Shown here piece after piece: positions 41,097 through 51,300 of a stretch of 64,000 bases of DNA. Each line of letters begins with the position of its first letter. Within the stretch, counting starts at the first letter, position 1. The notes beneath the pieces are model-generated. The model was given only the letters and a program-made list of their open reading frames with translations, was not told where the DNA came from and made no database searches. The stretch spans positions 1-64,000 of the forward strand of contig NZ_JADEWN010000014.1 of assembly GCF_015207655.1 (NCBI RefSeq), in the 5' to 3' direction. The DNA is from Gloeocapsopsis crepidinum LEGE 06123 (GTDB lineage Bacteria; Cyanobacteriota; Cyanobacteriia; Cyanobacteriales; Chroococcidiopsidaceae). The position numbers and the translations under genes are program-made.

Positions 41097-44000
41097 ATGG
41101 ATAGCAATGAAACAGAATTACAACGGCGATCGCAGCTTTCTCCTGTCAAACAGGCTTTGCTGAAAAAACGCTTACAAAACAAAACTCATTCAGATTCACA
41201 ACTCAATCAAATTCCTCAACGTCCACAAAATTGTGCTATCTTGCTATCTTATGCTCAAGAACGGTTATGGTTAGTTGAAGGGTTATCTGGTGCTGCTATA
41301 TACAATATGTTTAGTAGCATTCTAATTAAAGGAAAGCTTGATATATTTGCATTAGAACGCAGTATTCAAGAAATCGTTCAACGCCATGAAATCTTAAGGA
41401 CATCATTCTCAGCCGTAGAAGGACAACCAATTCAGGTCATTGGTTCTACGTCGTTGACATTACCGCTAGTTGATTTGCGACATTTAGCTGTTGACAAGCA
41501 GCAACAAGAAGTTCAACGCTTAACGATATCTGAACAAACGCAAGCTTTCGACTTAGCAAAAGATCCACTGTTGCGAGTTCAGTTGCTGCATTTGAATGAA
41601 GCAGAATACTTGATGCTATTGACTATTCATCATATTGTTGCTGATGCTTGGTCGCGGGGAATTTTCTTGCAAGAGTTAGCAACGCTTTATACCGCCTTCA
41701 GCCAAGGAAAATCTTCTCCTTTATCAAAATTACCCATTCAATATGCAGATTATGCAGTTTGGCAACGACAGCAACTTCAGGGTGAATTGTTAGAAACGCA
41801 GCTGGCTTACTGGCAAGAGAAATTACAGGGTGAATTACCAATTCTGAATTTACCAACCGATCGCCCTCGACCGCGATCGCAGACATACAAAGGTGCAAGT
41901 CTATGCTTTACGTTACCTCAAACACTCACGAATTCACTGCAAGCCTTGAGCCATCAAGAGAGTGTAACATTGTTTGTCACGTTGTTAGCTGCATTCAAGG
42001 TGCTATTGCATCGCTATACCGGACAGGATGATATTTTAGTTGGTTCTCCGTTTGCTAACCGTAACCGACCGGAAGTAGAAGGGTTGATTGGATTTTTCGT
42101 GAATACTTTGGTGTTGCGTAGCGACTTATCGGGTAATGTGAGTTTTCGAGAATTATTAGGTCGAGTACGCGAGGTGGTATTAGGTGCGATCGCCCATCAA
42201 GATTTACCATTTGAAAAGCTATTGGAATCTTTATCGCAGCGTCGTTCCAGTAGTAAGCCTCCGTTTCAAGTCATGTTCTCGTTGCAAAATCTACCAGATG
42301 TCACGCTGGAATTACCAGGCATCACATTAAGTTTTCCCGAAGTAGAAAATCAAACAGCGTTTTTCGATTTGGTTCTGTCGATTACACAGACCAAGCAAGG
42401 ATTAACTGGTGTCATGGAATACAACACCGATTTATTCAATCGAGATGCGATCGCGCGGATGCTAGAACATTATCAGGTTCTACTCAAAGGTATCGTTGCC
42501 AACCCAGACCAGAGTATCGCAACCTTACCATTACTTACCGCGAAAGAACAGGCAACTTTAGCAACATGGCAACAAATCGAGTGCTATTATCCTCAAGATA
42601 AGTGCTTGCATCAGTTATTTGAAGCCCAAGTAGAACAAACACCAAATGCGGTAGCCGTCGTATTTGAAAATGAGCAACTAACATACCGCGAACTCAATCA
42701 AAAAGCAAATCAACTCGCGCATCATCTCCATAGCTTGGGAATTAAAACTCAAGCCAAAGTTGGGTTATGCGTCGAACGTTCGATTGAAATGGTTGTAGGG
42801 ATATTAGGAATTCTCAAAGCGGGTGCAGCTTACGTACCTATCGATCCCAATTACCCACGGCAGAGGTTGGAGTTTATCTTAGCAGATGCACAAGTAGAAT
42901 TACTTCTAACGCAGAGTCAATTCAAGATTGAATATCCAACGCAATTAGCATTAGACACATTCGCTAGCAATACCCAATCAGTTGAAAATCTTAACTTAGA
43001 AGTTACCGCAGATAACATTGCCTACGTCATTTATACTTCTGGTTCTACAGGGACACCCAAAGGAGTTTTGTGTACGCACTACAACGTCGTCCGTCTGTTT
43101 CAAGCGACGCAAGCGTGGTTCAACTTCAATTCCCGCGATGTCTGGACGCTGTTTCACTCGATCGCCTTTGACTTTTCAGTTTGGGAATTATGGGGTGCGT
43201 TACTTCACGGTGGAAAACTCGCGATCGTTCCTTATTGGGTGAGTCGTTCTCCCGAAGAATTTTATGCGATGTTGTTGCAACACAAGGTGACAGTTCTCAA
43301 CCAAACACCCTCAGCATTTCGTCAGTTAATGCGCGTTGATGCTGAACGCGATCGCCACGATTTAAACTTGCGTTTCGTTATTTTTGGCGGCGAAGCGTTA
43401 GAAATCCAAAGTTTGAAGCCTTGGTTAGAAAAACACGGGCGATCGCCGCAGTTAATCAATATGTACGGAATTACCGAAACAACTGTCCATGTTACCTATC
43501 GTCCCATCACCATCGCCGATATCTCCAATCATTGCGGTAGTGTTATTGGTCGTCCCATACCAGATTTGCAAATTTATCTACTAGATCAAAATCAACAACT
43601 TGTACCCATCGGAATTCCAGGAGAAATCTATGTAGGGGGTGCAGGAGTCGCATCAGGTTATCTCAACCGTACTGAAACCAACTCAAAGTTTATTCCTCAT
43701 CTCTTTAACAATAACTCCTCAGCGCGTCTTTATCGAACAGGCGATCTAGCGCGTTACTTAGCAAACGGTGAGATGGAATACTTAGGGCGAATTGACAATC
43801 AGGTGAAAATTCGCGGTTTCCGCATTGAAATCGGCGAAATCGAAACAGTACTAGCTACCCATCCTGAAGTTGCAGAAGTTGTTGTACTCGTCAGAGAACT
43901 TGAAGACAAGCAGATTATTGCCTACGTTGTACCACGGCAAAAACACAGCAAACTTACAACGAATCTGCGTCAGTTCCTGCAACAAAAACTACCCGATTAC

Positions 44001-44450
44001 ATGTTGCCATCTGCCTTCGTTATCTTAGATACATTACCACTCACATCAAACGGTAAAGTAGACAGACAAGCATTACCCGCACCAGATTGTCACAGAACAG
44101 ATGTTACAACTTCCTTAGTTGCACCACGAACACCGATAGAAAAAGCATTAGCAGCAATCTGGTCAGAATTACTTCATGTTGAATTCATAGGCATTCACGA
44201 GAACTTCTTTGAAATAGGCGGACACTCACTTTTAGTAACACAACTTCTGTCCCGCATTCGCCGACAATTTCAAGTAGATTTACCTTTAAAAGTCATTTTC
44301 ACTGTAGGTTTTACAATTGCAGAATTAGCAAAAATTATTAGAGAATACCAACTTCAGCAAGTAGAAACCGACGATATTGTTGCGCTTCTTCAAGAATTAA
44401 ACGAACTCTCAGATCAAGAAGTGCTAATGACACTCAATCAATTGCAGTGA
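41097..44450 (+). CDS. NRPS module C-A(Thr)-PCP
   Basis: The 1117-residue protein starts with a helical segment SQLSPVKQALLKKRL (N-terminal docking). The condensation domain follows (about 45-480). Its catalytic motif reads HHIVADA (178-184), with Ala in place of the final Gly; both histidines and the aspartate are present. The adenylation domain has YTSGSTGTPKG near 646 and code D-F-W-N-I-G-M-V-H-K, which matches threonine. The PCP serine is S1044 (IGGHSL). The C-terminal tail (LSDQEVLMTLNQLQ) is acidic. It adds Thr to the Ser-ketide unit made by the preceding proteins. The gap to the upstream PKS is 71 bp and to the next gene 91 bp. No epimerase is present. Confidence 0.95.
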   Translation: MDSNETELQRRSQLSPVKQALLKKRLQNKTHSDSQLNQIPQRPQNCAILLSYAQERLWLVEGLSGAAIYNMFSSILIKGKLDIFALERSIQEIVQRHEILRTSFSAVEGQPIQVIGSTSLTLPLVDLRHLAVDKQQQEVQRLTISEQTQAFDLAKDPLLRVQLLHLNEAEYLMLLTIHHIVADAWSRGIFLQELATLYTAFSQGKSSPLSKLPIQYADYAVWQRQQLQGELLETQLAYWQEKLQGELPILNLPTDRPRPRSQTYKGASLCFTLPQTLTNSLQALSHQESVTLFVTLLAAFKVLLHRYTGQDDILVGSPFANRNRPEVEGLIGFFVNTLVLRSDLSGNVSFRELLGRVREVVLGAIAHQDLPFEKLLESLSQRRSSSKPPFQVMFSLQNLPDVTLELPGITLSFPEVENQTAFFDLVLSITQTKQGLTGVMEYNTDLFNRDAIARMLEHYQVLLKGIVANPDQSIATLPLLTAKEQATLATWQQIECYYPQDKCLHQLFEAQVEQTPNAVAVVFENEQLTYRELNQKANQLAHHLHSLGIKTQAKVGLCVERSIEMVVGILGILKAGAAYVPIDPNYPRQRLEFILADAQVELLLTQSQFKIEYPTQLALDTFASNTQSVENLNLEVTADNIAYVIYTSGSTGTPKGVLCTHYNVVRLFQATQAWFNFNSRDVWTLFHSIAFDFSVWELWGALLHGGKLAIVPYWVSRSPEEFYAMLLQHKVTVLNQTPSAFRQLMRVDAERDRHDLNLRFVIFGGEALEIQSLKPWLEKHGRSPQLINMYGITETTVHVTYRPITIADISNHCGSVIGRPIPDLQIYLLDQNQQLVPIGIPGEIYVGGAGVASGYLNRTETNSKFIPHLFNNNSSARLYRTGDLARYLANGEMEYLGRIDNQVKIRGFRIEIGEIETVLATHPEVAEVVVLVRELEDKQIIAYVVPRQKHSKLTTNLRQFLQQKLPDYMLPSAFVILDTLPLTSNGKVDRQALPAPDCHRTDVTTSLVAPRTPIEKALAAIWSELLHVEFIGIHENFFEIGGHSLLVTQLLSRIRRQFQVDLPLKVIFTVGFTIAELAKIIREYQLQQVETDDIVALLQELNELSDQEVLMTLNQLQ

Positions 44451-44541
44451 CTGTTAATATATTTTCCTCTGCGCCTAATTAGGTTCATTTCAATAAAAAC
44501 TTCTTCACACTTCAAAGCAGATTGCTATAGCAACAAGGATT

Positions 44542-47500
44542 ATGGCAAACATCCTACTCACAACACACTGGTCAAACGGAGAAGTCTACCCGTTTATCAA
44601 AATAGGTAAGGAACTGAAAGTGCGGGGGCATAACGTCACCGTCATCACAAACTGCTACTTTGAAAAAGCAGTACAACAAGCAAAGTTAAATTTCCTAGCG
44701 CTAGACACTCCAGAAGAATTTGAGCAGTTAATGACAGAGGGATATTTATTTAATACCCCGCAAGGATTCTTAAAAATTTATCAACAATATGTTTTGCCAA
44801 AAGTAGCCACAGAATATCAATTAATAACTAAACTGTACTCTCCTAAAGAAACTATTTTAGTTGCCCGTTCCACACCAGGAATTGCCGCACGAATCGCCGC
44901 CGAAAAACTAGAAATACCACTCATAGCGGTGATGTCTTCTCCCAGTCATGTATCAACTCAACCGCTAGCCGAAGAAATGATCGGTTCAATTCTGGGTGGT
45001 GAAATTAATCAAATTAGAACAAAAATTGGTCTACCTGTTATAGAAAACTGGTCAGCATGGTTAAGAAATACACCGAGTCAAACAATCGGACTGTGGGCAG
45101 ATTGGTTTTGTGATGCAATTACAGAATCATCTGGAGTCTTGCAAACAGGTTTTATCTGGGACGACGAACCCACAACCAGCGCTATTCCTGCAGATATCCA
45201 AGATTTTTTGCAACAGGAACCACCAATCCTGATTACAGGTGGAACAACATCATTGGCTGGAGAAAAGTTTTTTGAAGTAAGTGCCGCAGCCTGTCAGTTA
45301 CTAGATCGTCCAGGGTTATTAGTAACTCGTCATCAAAAATTGGTTCCTAGCAACCTTCCACAACGTGTGAAGTGGATGAAATACCTGCCATCACTGGCTA
45401 GCTGTATGCCTTACACTAGCGCAATTATCCATCATGGCGGTTTAGTCACAAGCGGTCAAGGCTTAGCAGCAGGGATACCTCAATTAGTTTTAGCGAGTGG
45501 TGCCGATCAACTTTACACTGGTTCTTGTCTGAATCACTTAGGGGTTGGCAAATATCTAACTAGTTCGCAATGGCAACTTGAAGTTGTTGCGCAAAGTCTG
45601 CATCAATTAATCAATTCAGATTTAGTGCGCGATCGCTGTCGAATATTCGCAGATAAGTTTATCGACACTGATCCAGTTGCAACAACTTGTGACGTGATTG
45701 AAGCACAAATATCCCGCCAAAAATCATTCCGCAACGTTTTAGTCGAGGAAGACTTAGAAAACGCATCTCACGCAGCCACAACCAACACCAAACCCCAGAA
45801 AACAACTCACAGCCAACTTCTTGCGCTAGCAGAAAAACTATCTCCCGAAAAACTGGCACTGCTAGAACTAAAGTTGATGCAAAAGGAAAGAAATCCAAAA
45901 ACGATTCCTGCTATTCCCCGCCAACCCGAACTCAATTATTTTCCCCTTTCGTTTGCGCAACAACGCCTGTGGTTTCTCGATCAATTAGAACCAGGCAACC
46001 CTACATATAACATCTCTGGTGCGGTTCAACTTACGGGAAGGCTAAACATTACAGCCCTAGAACAATCGTTTCAGGCATTAGTGCAACGCCATGAAGCGTT
46101 AAGAACGACTTTTGCGATCGTACAAGAACAACCAATGCAAGCGATCGCTGCAAGTTTGCCGTTTGCAATCCCAATAGTAAATCTACAAGAACTTCCCCAA
46201 AGCCAACAGCAACAACAAATTCAATCTCTTATTGCTGAAGAACAAATTCGTCCGTTTGATCTTAACCAAGGTTCATTACTACGAGTTACGTTGCTACAGC
46301 TGAATCCAGAAAACCACGTGATGTTGTTTTCCATGCATCACATTATCTCTGATGGCTGGTCAATGGGAATCTTGATTCGAGAAATTGCTCAATTTTACGA
46401 AGCGTTTTCTACAGGGAAGCTTCCTGCACTTCCCCCATTACCAATTCAGTATGCAGACTTTGCAGTTTGGCAGCGTCAATTGTTGCAAACAGAAGTACTA
46501 AAAACCCAGATGAATTATTGGAAGCGGCAATTAGCAGGCGATCTTCCTGTACTCAATTTAAGCAGCGATAGCCCCCGTCCGCAAGTTACAAGTTGCCAAG
46601 GTGCGACTTATACATTTGCATTACCCACAGATTTATCCCAAAAACTCCAAACGCTTTCTCATCAAGCAGGTGTCACCCTGTTTATGACTTTACTAGCAGC
46701 TTTTAAAACTCTCTTGCACCGCTATACAAACCAAGTAGATATTATTGTTGGTACTGATGTTGCTAACCGTAACCATGCGGAAATTGAAGGATTAATTGGC
46801 TTTTTTATTAACCTATTAGTCTTGCGAACCGATTTATCAGGTAATCCAACTTTTCGCGAACTTTTAGAACGAGTACGCGAGGTAGCCATAGCAGCATACA
46901 CTCATCAAGATCTCCCTTTTGCAAAATTAGTAGAAGAACTGCAACCAGAACGTCATTCACACCCAACTCCGCTATTTCAAATTTTATTTGTTATGCAAAA
47001 TATCCCTATAGCACAGCAGTCATTATTGGGTTTGAACATTAAACAATTTGAAGTTGATATTAAAACGACGAAGTTTGATTTAGCATTATTTATGAGTGAA
47101 ACCGAGCAAGGAATAGTCGGTAACTGGAACTATAATACTGAGTTATTTACTGCTAATAATATTGCTCAGATAACAAGTCATTTTCAAGTTTTGCTGAATA
47201 GCATCGTTATCCAACCCGATGCGCGAATTAGCAGTTTGGAAATTTTTACACAAACAGAAATAAAACAACAAGTTATGCAACAAAGTGAACGTAAAGCTTT
47301 CAAACGAGAAAAGTTTATGAAAGTTGCACCTAAAGCTGTTAATCTATCAACACAATTAGTTAAACTAGATTATCTCCAGCCAGGGCAAACATTACCTTTA
47401 GTCATTAGTCCCGCTAATGATGGAATTAATTTAATCGACTGGACTAAAAATAACAGTAATTTCATCGAGAAAGAATTACTCAAACACGGCGCAATTCTGT

Positions 47501-48321
47501 TTAGAGGTTTTCTAAAATCTGTCTCTGAATTTGAAAGCTTTGCACAAACTATTTGTCCAAACTTGTTTGGAGAATATGGCGATCTACCACGCGAGGGAGT
47601 TAGCGGTAAAGTTTACACCTCGACTCCTTATCCACCAGATAAAGCAATTTTATTCCATAACGAAAGTTCTCATTTACATCGCTTTCCTTTAAAAATTTGG
47701 TTTTTCTGCGTTCAACCAGCAGCACAGGGAGGAGAAACACCACTAGTAGATTGTCGCCAAATATATCAATTACTCGACCCCAAAACCAAAGAAAAGTTTG
47801 CCGATAAAAAGTTATTGTACATTCGTAATTATATAGATGGTTTAGATGTTAGCTGGCAAGAGTTCTTTCATACTACAGAAAAAGCGAAAATTGAGGATTT
47901 TTGTCGTCAATCAGCTACTAATTTTGAATGGCTTACCAATGATAATTTGAAAACTTCAAAAGTATGTCATGCCATAGCACAACACCCAATAACTCATGAA
48001 GCTGTCTTTTTTAACCAAATTCAGTTGCATCATATCGCTTGTTTAGAGCCAGCCGTGCGCGAATCTCTATTCTCTTTATTTGGCAAAGACAAGTTACCGC
48101 GTAATGTTTACTACGGTGATGGTTCGCCAATTGAAGACGCAGTAATAGAAGAAGTTTTGGATGTTTATTCGCAAGCAACAATTAGTTTCCCTTGGCAAAA
48201 AGGCGATGTCTTAATGTTAGATAATATGCTCGTTGCTCACGGACGGAATCCTTATGTTGGACCACGTAAGATTGTGGTAGCGATGGGTGAAATGGTTAAC
48301 AGCGAAGACATTATTAGTTAG
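44542..48321 (+). CDS. Glycosyltransferase-condensation-TauD hydroxylase fusion protein
   Basis: The 1259-residue protein joins three unrelated domains. Residues 1-400 are a GT1/UGT-like glycosyltransferase: N-terminal ILLTTHWSNGEVYPFIKIGKEL, ITGGTTS, and the donor motif HHGG (297-300) with AAGIPQLVLASGADQ. An NRPS docking-like helix with LSPEK (433-437) precedes a condensation domain (about 455-890) with HHIISDG at 599-605. The C-terminus (about 930-1259) is a TauD/TfdA-type Fe(II)/2-oxoglutarate dioxygenase with H1039-x-E1041, distal H1233 and 2-oxoglutarate-binding R1242. It lacks A and PCP domains, so C and TauD must serve the Asp module on the next protein. Beta-hydroxylation of Asp is the predicted reaction. 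The glycosyltransferase may glycosylate the siderophore. No frameshift is visible. Confidence 0.88.
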   Translation: MANILLTTHWSNGEVYPFIKIGKELKVRGHNVTVITNCYFEKAVQQAKLNFLALDTPEEFEQLMTEGYLFNTPQGFLKIYQQYVLPKVATEYQLITKLYSPKETILVARSTPGIAARIAAEKLEIPLIAVMSSPSHVSTQPLAEEMIGSILGGEINQIRTKIGLPVIENWSAWLRNTPSQTIGLWADWFCDAITESSGVLQTGFIWDDEPTTSAIPADIQDFLQQEPPILITGGTTSLAGEKFFEVSAAACQLLDRPGLLVTRHQKLVPSNLPQRVKWMKYLPSLASCMPYTSAIIHHGGLVTSGQGLAAGIPQLVLASGADQLYTGSCLNHLGVGKYLTSSQWQLEVVAQSLHQLINSDLVRDRCRIFADKFIDTDPVATTCDVIEAQISRQKSFRNVLVEEDLENASHAATTNTKPQKTTHSQLLALAEKLSPEKLALLELKLMQKERNPKTIPAIPRQPELNYFPLSFAQQRLWFLDQLEPGNPTYNISGAVQLTGRLNITALEQSFQALVQRHEALRTTFAIVQEQPMQAIAASLPFAIPIVNLQELPQSQQQQQIQSLIAEEQIRPFDLNQGSLLRVTLLQLNPENHVMLFSMHHIISDGWSMGILIREIAQFYEAFSTGKLPALPPLPIQYADFAVWQRQLLQTEVLKTQMNYWKRQLAGDLPVLNLSSDSPRPQVTSCQGATYTFALPTDLSQKLQTLSHQAGVTLFMTLLAAFKTLLHRYTNQVDIIVGTDVANRNHAEIEGLIGFFINLLVLRTDLSGNPTFRELLERVREVAIAAYTHQDLPFAKLVEELQPERHSHPTPLFQILFVMQNIPIAQQSLLGLNIKQFEVDIKTTKFDLALFMSETEQGIVGNWNYNTELFTANNIAQITSHFQVLLNSIVIQPDARISSLEIFTQTEIKQQVMQQSERKAFKREKFMKVAPKAVNLSTQLVKLDYLQPGQTLPLVISPANDGINLIDWTKNNSNFIEKELLKHGAILFRGFLKSVSEFESFAQTICPNLFGEYGDLPREGVSGKVYTSTPYPPDKAILFHNESSHLHRFPLKIWFFCVQPAAQGGETPLVDCRQIYQLLDPKTKEKFADKKLLYIRNYIDGLDVSWQEFFHTTEKAKIEDFCRQSATNFEWLTNDNLKTSKVCHAIAQHPITHEAVFFNQIQLHHIACLEPAVRESLFSLFGKDKLPRNVYYGDGSPIEDAVIEEVLDVYSQATISFPWQKGDVLMLDNMLVAHGRNPYVGPRKIVVAMGEMVNSEDIIS

Positions 48322-48336
48322 AAATTGAGAATTAGA

Positions 48337-51300
48337 ATGCAATCAAATACTATTCAAGGATTTCGGCTTTCTCCTCAACAGAAACGTCTTTGGTCATTAC
48401 AAGCAAATAGTTCAGTTTATAAGACGCAGTGTGCAGTTATTATTGAAGGCAATCTTAATGTTGATTTGTTAAAGAAATCTATAGAAAAAATTACTGATAA
48501 GCATGAAATGCTTCGTACTAGGTTTCACTGCTTATCGGGTATGAAAATGCCGATAATGGTTGTAGAAAACTACAGCTTTCCTATATGGCAAGAGCTAAAT
48601 TGGACAGATTGTAGCCCGCAGGAGCAATTAACAAAATTTGATTTGCTTTTTGATGAGCTAATTTATCAAGATATTAACTGGATTGGCAATTACTTTAATG
48701 TCTATTTAGTTCAATTTACTACAAAAAAGTATATTTTAATTATTAGCTTACCTGCAATTTATGCAGATACCTGGACGCTTGCTAATGTTGTTCAAGAAAT
48801 TAGCAATCTTTATCAAATTTATCTAAAAAATCATCATAATAATCAAGAAGAGGTTGTTCAATACGTACAATTTGCAGAATGGCAAAATCAATTACTCGAA
48901 GAATCAGACGCTGAAGCAGGTAAAAATTATTGGAGTCAGGTTTCATCTTTACCCTTAAATACCTTATTACCCTTTGAAGCTAAAAAGTATCAATATACAT
49001 TTTCACCAGCATCTTTAAGGCTGAGGCTTGCTCCTAATATTACAAATAAATATGCAACTACCGAGATATTTTTACTTACCTGTTGGCAAATATTGCTATG
49101 GCGATTGACAAAGCAAGCAGATATTACAATCGGAATGGTAGCTCGTGGTAGAGAATATGAAGAATTACATGATGCTTTAGGTTTATTTGCTAAAACTTTA
49201 CCAATTCGTTGTCAATTAACTGCTGACTTGTCTTTTACAGATGTGTTGCATTTAGTTGAAAAACAAGTAGCTGACGCGGAAGAGTGGCAAGATTATTTTG
49301 TTGATGAGTGTTTGGGAGAAGATAGCAATCGCATTGCGTTTCCGTTTGGTTTTGAATTTTCGCAATCTCCTATTTTAAGCTCTAGTGCAGCAGTTAATTT
49401 TGCAATTTATCGACAATATACTTGTATCGAACCATTTAAAATAAAATTATCCTGCATCGAAAGTAATAATTTATTCATTGACTTCAGCTACAACCAAGAA
49501 TTATTTACTTTAGAAAGTATTCAACAGATAGCAGCACAATTCCAAACTTTAGTTACTAGCGCTGCTCAAAACCCAGAAACTCCCATTAGTAAGCTAGAAA
49601 TATTAAGTCCTAGCGATCGCCAAAAATTGTTAGTAGATTTTAACAATACTCAAAGAGATTTTCCTCTCAATCGATGCATTCACCAAATTTTTGAAGAACA
49701 AGCTGCAAATCACCCAGACAAAATTGCTGTTGTTTTTGAAGATGAGCAATTAACTTACGCTGAACTCAATCATAAAGCCAACCAACTCGCCCATTATTTA
49801 CGCTCTTTAAAAATCGATTCAGAACAAATTGTCGGAATTTACCTGGAACGTTCCCTAGAAACAATTGTCGCTATTCTAGGTATCCTCAAGGCTGGCTATG
49901 CATATCTTGTTTTTGATGTCAATCTGCCAGCAGAAGCAATAGCAATGCGATCGCACATTGCTGAAGTAGCATTAGTTTTAACTCAAGAGTCTTTAGCGGC
50001 AAAGTTACCAAATAACCTAACGTATCAATGTCTTGATAAAAATATTCTTCAACAAAGTCAAGAAAATCTCTCTATTCAGGTTAGTAGCGATAATTTGGTG
50101 TATGTTGTCTTTACCTCTGGCTCAACGGGTACACCCAAAGGAGTTGCCATTGAGCATCGACAACTGCTCAATTATGTATGGGGTATTTTAGAGAGATTAT
50201 CTTTACCCGCAGGTGCTAGCTTTGCGACTGTTTCCACTTTCGCAGCAGATTTAGGTAACACCGCAGTTTTCTCAGCACTATGTAGCGGAGGCTGTTTGCA
50301 TATAGTTGCCCAACACCGAACTACCGACAGCAAATTACTTGCAGATTACTTTCAGCGTCATTCTGTGGATTGTTTAAAAATAGTTCCTTCGCATTTAGCT
50401 GCGTTGTTAGAGGATGGTGCTAAATCAATATTGCCATTGCAAAGATTAATTTTAGGTGGTGAAGCAGCGAGTTGGAGTTTGATTGAACAGATCCGACAAT
50501 TATCACCACACTGCCATATCATTAATCATTATGGTCCCACGGAAACTACCGTCGGGGTCATGACGTATGCCATCAGCAACGAGCAAACAATTTATACCAC
50601 GGAAACAGTTCCTCTTGGTCGTCCCTTACCAAATATTCAAGCGTACGTCTTAGACGAGCAGTTGCAGCTACTACCAATTGGCGTGCCAGGAGAATTGTAT
50701 ATTGGTGGCGCTGGGTTAGGACGGGGCTATCTCAATTCACCAGAATTAACAAAAGAAAAATTTATTACACATTCCTTTGGTAATTCTCCGCAAAGGCTGT
50801 ATCGTACTGGTGATTTAGTTCGTTATCTGCCTGATGGCAATCTAGAGTTTTTAGGACGCATTGACAATCAGGTAAAAGTACGCGGTTTTCGCATTGAACT
50901 TGAGGAAATTGAAGTTGTTCTTAGCCAACACCACCAAATACAACAAGCTGTTGTTGCCCTCCAGGAAGACAAGCCAGGGGATAAACGCTTAATTGCTTAC
51001 TTAGTCACCAAGCCAAATCAACAACTCAGTATTGATGAACTGCGGCAGTTTTTACAACAGAAATTGCCTGAATATATGCTGCCTTCAGGTTTTGTGTTGC
51101 TGAAAAAGCTACCTCTCACTGCAAATGGTAAAGTCAACCGCCAAGCATTACCCGCGCCAGAACGACAATTAGAATCAGCGACAATTGTTGCTCCTAGAAC
51201 TCCGGTTGAAGAAGTACTGACTGGAATCTGGGCAGAAATCCTCGGTGTCAAACTAGGGATCTATGATAACTTCTTTACATTAGGCGGTCATTCGCTCTTA

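Noticed and set aside
41630-41652. HHxxxDG of the Thr module's condensation domain reads HHIVADA, suggesting an inactive domain
   Set aside because: Both histidines and the structural aspartate are kept; only the last Gly is Ala, a mild change. The module is otherwise intact and colinear, so I take it as active.
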